Origin: an uncultured Verrucomicrobiales bacterium
GTDB taxonomy: Bacteria; Verrucomicrobiota; Verrucomicrobiia; Verrucomicrobiales; Akkermansiaceae
Reading direction: 5' to 3'
DNA length: 18,047 bases
NCBI GenBank assembly: GCA_937885815.1
Contig: CALABM010000141.1
Location: 1 to 18,047, forward strand
The notes below the pieces were generated by a model, which saw nothing but the letters and a program-made list of their open reading frames with translations, was not told the DNA's origin and ran no database searches. Position 1 is the stretch's first letter; each line of letters starts with the position of its first letter. Below are positions 15,028-18,047 of this stretch, piece by piece. Position numbers and translations under genes: made by a program.

Positions 15028-15831
15028 TTACTTGCGGCGACGACGGGCGGCAAGGCCGGCCAGAGCAAGCAGAGAAAGCGTAGCCGTGGTGGGCTCGGGG
15101 ACAGAGGGAAGAACACCTTCGTTCAGATCCCATGCCTGATCTGCAGTTGCATAGCCGTCATAGATGGTAAGTGCATCCAGATAGTTTGTCGTGTAGCGAA
15201 TTTCGGTTACATCAAAATTATCGGTAACCCACTGAGTTCCGTTATTACCTGCATTCAATGTTACAATGCTGCCATCGTTCATTGCTACAGAGAAATACAT
15301 CTGCACGCCGAGGGGGGCGGTTCTGGAGCTAATGCCATTGTATGTAATGGTAAGAGCAGCACCCGCAGCATTTGTCCAGTCAATATTGGTCAGAGCTCTT
15401 GTCGCGTCATTTCCATTAGTGCCAAATACTGTTGAACCCGTTGATGCGAATGCAGAGCCGTCATTAGCACTCTTGAAGTAGAAACCACCGGTCGTAATGT
15501 TATTGTTACTGCTATTGTTGTTAACGCTGATGTTGACGGTGTGATCTACAGCTTCAGTGTTTGCATCATCTATTTTCCAAGAGAGCAGCGGAATCTTGCT
15601 GGCTCCGCCGGTGGGCTTGCCTGCTGTGAAGACAGAAAGAGCATCAACATTCAAGGTCAGAACGGCAGTAAAGGCCTGATTAAAGGAAGCGCCTGTCAGG
15701 ATGGTGGAAGCATCAATCACCGTTGCGTCATTCTGCAGGGCGATATCAGTAGGACTTGCCAGTTGCTTATCGCTCAAGGCGCCCATGGATACACCACCGA
15801 GAGCCAGGAGTGTAACGAGTGTCTTTTTCAT
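15028..15831 (-). CDS. Secreted PEP-CTERM sorting domain protein
   Basis: 267 residues. A signal peptide at 1-18 (MKKTLVTLLALGGVSMGA) is followed by a Thr/Asn/Ser-rich body with a poly-Asn stretch (NNNSSNNN near 103-110), typical of a beta-rich surface protein. The C-terminus is the sorting tail VPEPTTATLSLLALAG ending in ARRRRK. In PEP-CTERM systems an exosortase cleaves at the PEP motif and the protein is sent to the surface; no exosortase gene is in the window. Apart from signal and tail, it is not similar to the two PEP-CTERM proteins downstream. The predicted start of transcription near 15927 gives a leader of about 95 nt. It shares its promoter palindrome with the divergent gene at 16201. 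The function of the body is unknown. Confidence 0.85.
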   Translation of the reverse strand: MKKTLVTLLALGGVSMGALSDKQLASPTDIALQNDATVIDASTILTGASFNQAFTAVLTLNVDALSVFTAGKPTGGASKIPLLSWKIDDANTEAVDHTVNISVNNNSSNNNITTGGFYFKSANDGSAFASTGSTVFGTNGNDATRALTNIDWTNAAGAALTITYNGISSRTAPLGVQMYFSVAMNDGSIVTLNAGNNGTQWVTDNFDVTEIRYTTNYLDALTIYDGYATADQAWDLNEGVLPSVPEPTTATLSLLALAGLAARRRRK

Positions 15832-15933
15832 GTTTAGTATGTGTGGATTATTTAGTTATTGTTTAGTTCGTGCAGGGATACCCAGTCCACGCGCGATGGA
15901 AGGCTGAGAGACCTACCACGAACCTCTGCGCGG

Positions 15934-15958
15934 AGTATACAGCATTACGAATGCTGTA
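15934..15958 (-). promoter_or_regulatory. Palindromic operator and -10 of the minus PEP-CTERM gene
   Basis: TACAGCATT and AATGCTGTA form a palindrome at 15938-15958 with a 3-nt centre. On the minus strand it abuts the -10 TATACT (15939-15934). The hexamer at the -35 position (AAGATA) is poor, so this copy may need an activator or be weak. It is the inverted twin of the element at 16083-16105: 23 bp identical plus a matching GCGCG outside. Confidence 0.6.
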
Positions 15959-16078
15959 TCTTAATTAGGGTATTGTAAAACAAATAGTTAGAGCAAATGG
16001 GCCATTTTAACCTGCGCTTCTCATGCATTACTCTCGTAACCCTAACTCAAAAAAAATAATTTTTTACTGCTTTTATGC

Positions 16079-16107
16079 TTGCTACAGCATTCGTAATGCT
16101 GTATAAT
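16079..16107 (+). promoter_or_regulatory. Promoter with operator palindrome in the spacer
   Basis: TTGCTA (16079-16084), a 17-bp spacer and a perfect TATAAT (16102-16107). The palindrome TACAGCATT, CGT, AATGCTGTA occupies 16083-16103 and so fills the spacer and touches both boxes, the usual place of a repressor site or of an activator that remodels the spacer. An A/T tract at 16049-16066 (eight A, then six T bases) lies where an UP element would. Predicted transcription start near 16114, leader about 87 nt. The rest of 15832-16200 holds a looser inverted pair (TTAGGGT near 15964, ACCCTAA near 16039). Confidence 0.7.
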
Positions 16108-16200
16108 GCGCGCAGCAGAATGTGGGGCTGAGTCCTGCAGGATTACGAAGGCGGTTCTCGGCAGATTCTGTATAAAGCTACAAACCAATATTTAATAATC

Positions 16201-16950
16201 ATGAAAAAAACGCTTATCGCCCTTATGGCTGCAAGCAGCGTGGCCATGGCCGTGTCTCTTGATGAAGTTACTTTCTCTCGTGCCGGTAACGCTGGTTACG
16301 ATACTCAGGGTAACAACTTTACCGTTGCCCTTACTCTTGATGTTGCCGAGCTTAGAACACTGCTGGAGAAGGGGCAGACCACGGCATGGGGTACAAACAT
16401 CGTGAACTATGTCTGCAACGGTACAAATACAGGTGTTACTGTGAATGGTTCTTCGATGGCCGGGACTACTAACATCAACACCTCCAATCTGTATGCTCGC
16501 TGGGCTAATGACATAGCTTGGCAGCCCAATGATGCCAGTCCTGATGTACTTTGGAGTGGTGTATCAAATCTTGCTGATTTGAATGGTAATGCCGAGGGCA
16601 CCGGTTGGGATGATGTGACCGCTGCCGGCCTTGTCTACTCCTTTAGTTCAGGTAAAGGTACAACTGTGGCTTTCACGCTGATTGGCAAGGATGGCGCTAT
16701 TGTTGATAGCTGTGTGACAGCTAGCACTCTTAAGTCCGGTTCTGCTGGTGCTGCTGCATTGACCTTCGATGATTCTGTAGCCAGCAGCTACTACTTCAAC
16801 TCATACATGGGCGGCTCTGAAACCGACATGAAGGCTCTTGCCGCCGCTGTAGCTACAGCTGCCCCCATTCCCGTTGTTCCTGAGCCCACCACGGCCACGC
16901 TTTCTCTGCTGGCTCTGGCCGGCCTTGCTGCCCGCCGTCGCCGCAAGTAA
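16201..16950 (+). CDS. Secreted PEP-CTERM sorting domain protein, paralogue A
   Basis: 249 residues. Signal peptide 1-18 (MKKTLIALMAASSVAMAV), a mature domain with repeated Gly/Asn/Thr/Ser-rich strands and a single pair of cysteines (YVCNG near 71, DSCVT near 171) that could form a disulphide, then the tail VPEPTTATLSLLALAG ending in ARRRRK. It is expected to be exported and anchored or released by an exosortase. It is a close tandem paralogue of the gene at 17321. No Shine-Dalgarno sequence; ATG 16201 is set by the signal peptide. It is controlled by the palindrome promoter at 16079-16107 and followed by a terminator, so it forms its own transcript. The role of the mature domain is unknown. 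Confidence 0.88.
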   Translation: MKKTLIALMAASSVAMAVSLDEVTFSRAGNAGYDTQGNNFTVALTLDVAELRTLLEKGQTTAWGTNIVNYVCNGTNTGVTVNGSSMAGTTNINTSNLYARWANDIAWQPNDASPDVLWSGVSNLADLNGNAEGTGWDDVTAAGLVYSFSSGKGTTVAFTLIGKDGAIVDSCVTASTLKSGSAGAAALTFDDSVASSYYFNSYMGGSETDMKALAAAVATAAPIPVVPEPTTATLSLLALAGLAARRRRK

Positions 16951-16974
16951 AGCGAGAAAATACATTCACATCTC

Positions 16975-17013
16975 AAAAGCCGTTGCTCCCTCACAGGACT
17001 GCGGCTTTTTTTC
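16975..17013 (+). terminator. Terminator of PEP-CTERM paralogue A
   Basis: AAAAGCCG (16975-16982) pairs with CGGCTTTT (17002-17009), followed by more T bases, 24 bp after the stop at 16950. Confidence 0.8.
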
Positions 17014-17101
17014 TGTGTTGTTAGGCTTGTGCTGCATGGTGGTATAAAGCGTGTTGCAAATCGTTGCGCATTTACTCACAAGCCCTTGCCGGAGCCTTGC
17101 A

Positions 17102-17125
17102 TTCGTAAATCCAAGTTCGTAAATC
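17102..17125. repeat. Short direct repeat TTCGTAAATC
   Basis: TTCGTAAATC occurs at 17102-17111 and 17116-17125 (14-bp period). The first copy is preceded by GCA, so GCATTCGTAA matches part of the palindrome found at 16087-16096. It may be a degenerate regulatory site about 115 bp above the next promoter. The rest of 17014-17237 shows nothing else. Confidence 0.35.
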
Positions 17126-17237
17126 ATTTATGTTTTTCCATCCGGGACTCTGAGCTAGGTACGCGGGCTCGGCAAAGCGATAATCAAATTCACTTGTCTC
17201 CAGTGCACGTTTTTTGCAAAAAAGACTTATTTTCGCC

Positions 17238-17266
17238 TTGTCATGACGCGCTGAAAATTATAGAAT
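17238..17266 (+). promoter_or_regulatory. Near-consensus promoter of PEP-CTERM paralogue B
   Basis: TTGTCA (17238-17243), a 17-bp spacer and TAGAAT (17261-17266). Each box matches consensus at 5 of 6 positions. The predicted start is near 17273, leader about 48 nt. It lacks the palindrome that controls paralogue A. Confidence 0.65.
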
Positions 17267-17273
17267 ATCAAAA

Positions 17274-17293
17274 AGCGGTTAGAAATAGCCGCT
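17274..17293 (+). promoter_or_regulatory. 5'-terminal mRNA hairpin with GAAA loop
   Basis: AGCGGTTA and TAGCCGCT pair fully in RNA (one G-U) around a GAAA (GNRA) tetraloop. It would begin at the predicted +1 or +2 of the transcript. Hairpins at the very 5' end, as in E. coli ompA, protect abundant envelope mRNAs from decay. The remaining leader (17294-17320) is A-rich and unstructured, with no Shine-Dalgarno sequence. Confidence 0.5.
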
Positions 17294-17320
17294 CGATGAA
17301 TATAAACAGACACATACTAT

Positions 17321-18047
17321 ATGAAAAAGACACTTATCGCCCTTATGACAGCAAGCAGCATGGCCATGGCCGTGTCCCTTGAAGATGCCGATTTTGCTCG
17401 GGCCGGCAATGCGGGCTACGACACTATGGGTAACAACTTTACCGTTGCTCTTGAGCTCGATATTGAAGAGCTTAGAGTGTTGTTGGAGCAGGGGCAGCCG
17501 ACTGCTTGGGGTACAAACATCGTGAACTATGTCTGCAACGGTACAAACACAGGTGTTACCGTGAATGGTAGTGCTATTGGTGGCACAATCAACAATTCCA
17601 ATCTGTATGCTCGCTGGCATAATGACATAGCTTGGAGTCCCACTGGCCAGCCGGATGTACTTTGGAGTGGTGTATCAACTCTTGCTGATTTGAATGGAGA
17701 GGCCGAGGGCACCGGTTGGGATGATGTGGCCGCTGCCGGCCTTGTCTACTCCTTTAGTGCAACTGGCGGTACAACTGTGGCATTCACGCTGATTGACAAT
17801 GATGGTAACGCTATTGTTGATAGCTGTGTGACAGCTGTCCAGCTTAAGTCCGGTGGTGCTGGTGTTGCTGCATTGACCTTCGATGATTCTGTAGTCAGCA
17901 GCTACTACTTCGACTTATACATGGGCGTCTCTGAGGCCGACATGAGGGCTCTTGCCGGTGAAGTGGCTACTGTTTCCGTTCCCGTTGTTCCCGAGCCCAC
18001 CACGGCCACGCTTTCTCTGCTGGCTCTGGCCGGCCTTGCTGCCCGCC
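17321..18047 (+). CDS. Secreted PEP-CTERM protein, paralogue B (3' end cut by window)
   Basis: 242 codons are visible, running into the sorting tail VPEPTTATLSLLALAG and cut by the window edge, probably only a few codons before the stop. Signal peptide MKKTLIALMTASSMAMAV. By eye about three quarters of residues match paralogue A, including the GTNIVNYVCNG block, the two cysteines and TFDDSV. Differences cluster in charged and loop positions (VSLEDADFARAG against VSLDEVTFSRAG), with small insertions and deletions. The gene arose by tandem duplication, but its promoter and leader are unrelated to those of paralogue A, so the two copies are probably expressed under different conditions. Confidence 0.88.
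   Translation, partial: MKKTLIALMTASSMAMAVSLEDADFARAGNAGYDTMGNNFTVALELDIEELRVLLEQGQPTAWGTNIVNYVCNGTNTGVTVNGSAIGGTINNSNLYARWHNDIAWSPTGQPDVLWSGVSTLADLNGEAEGTGWDDVAAAGLVYSFSATGGTTVAFTLIDNDGNAIVDSCVTAVQLKSGGAGVAALTFDDSVVSSYYFDLYMGVSEADMRALAGEVATVSVPVVPEPTTATLSLLALAGLAAR

Overview
The window looks like a chromosomal segment of a Verrucomicrobiota gut bacterium, most likely Akkermansia. The strongest clue is three genes (15028-15831, 16201-16950, 17321-end) encoding secreted proteins that end in a PEP-CTERM sorting tail (VPEPTTATLSLLALAG, then ARRRRK), a style I associate with Akkermansia. Most genes also lack a clear Shine-Dalgarno sequence. The genus is inferred, since there is no rRNA or tRNA here to confirm it.

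Layout. Bases 1-560 hold no convincing gene but are dense in inverted repeats. An FtsX-type permease gene (782-1888, minus) diverges from a radical-SAM operon (1968-4414, plus): a small radical SAM enzyme, a HemN/HemW-like radical SAM enzyme and a small membrane protein. The reading frame of the membrane protein continues past one TGA for another 89 codons. Bases 4700-5480 are a junkyard: an IS3-type OrfA fragment, a truncated YolD-like gene and an AT-rich hairpin. Next come a membrane-ankyrin protein (about 5526-7154) and an AT-rich block (7160-8650). That block holds a 295-bp segment bounded by 25-bp inverted repeats, with two coupled micro-ORFs, and then a full-length YhcG/DUF1016 PDDEXK nuclease gene.

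From 9042 to 13467 there is a phosphate module. A PiT transporter with a C-terminal PhoU-like region (minus) diverges from a PhoR-like histidine kinase and a PhoB-like response regulator (plus). A Pho-box-like direct repeat lies between kinase and regulator. A Sel1-repeat protein (13633-14817, minus) follows, then the PEP-CTERM cluster.

The clearest regulatory signal is in 15832-16200. The two divergent PEP-CTERM genes each carry the same 21-bp palindrome (TACAGCATT, 3-nt centre, AATGCTGTA) placed just upstream of a -10 box. In the plus-strand copy it fills the spacer of a near-consensus promoter, the place of a classical operator. The third PEP-CTERM gene is a tandem paralogue with a different promoter, predicted to produce an mRNA that begins with a GAAA-loop hairpin. 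Two other genes, the permease and phoR, have extended -10 boxes ending exactly 6 nt before the ATG, which suggests leaderless mRNAs. I see no CRISPR array, tRNA, rRNA or intact insertion sequence.
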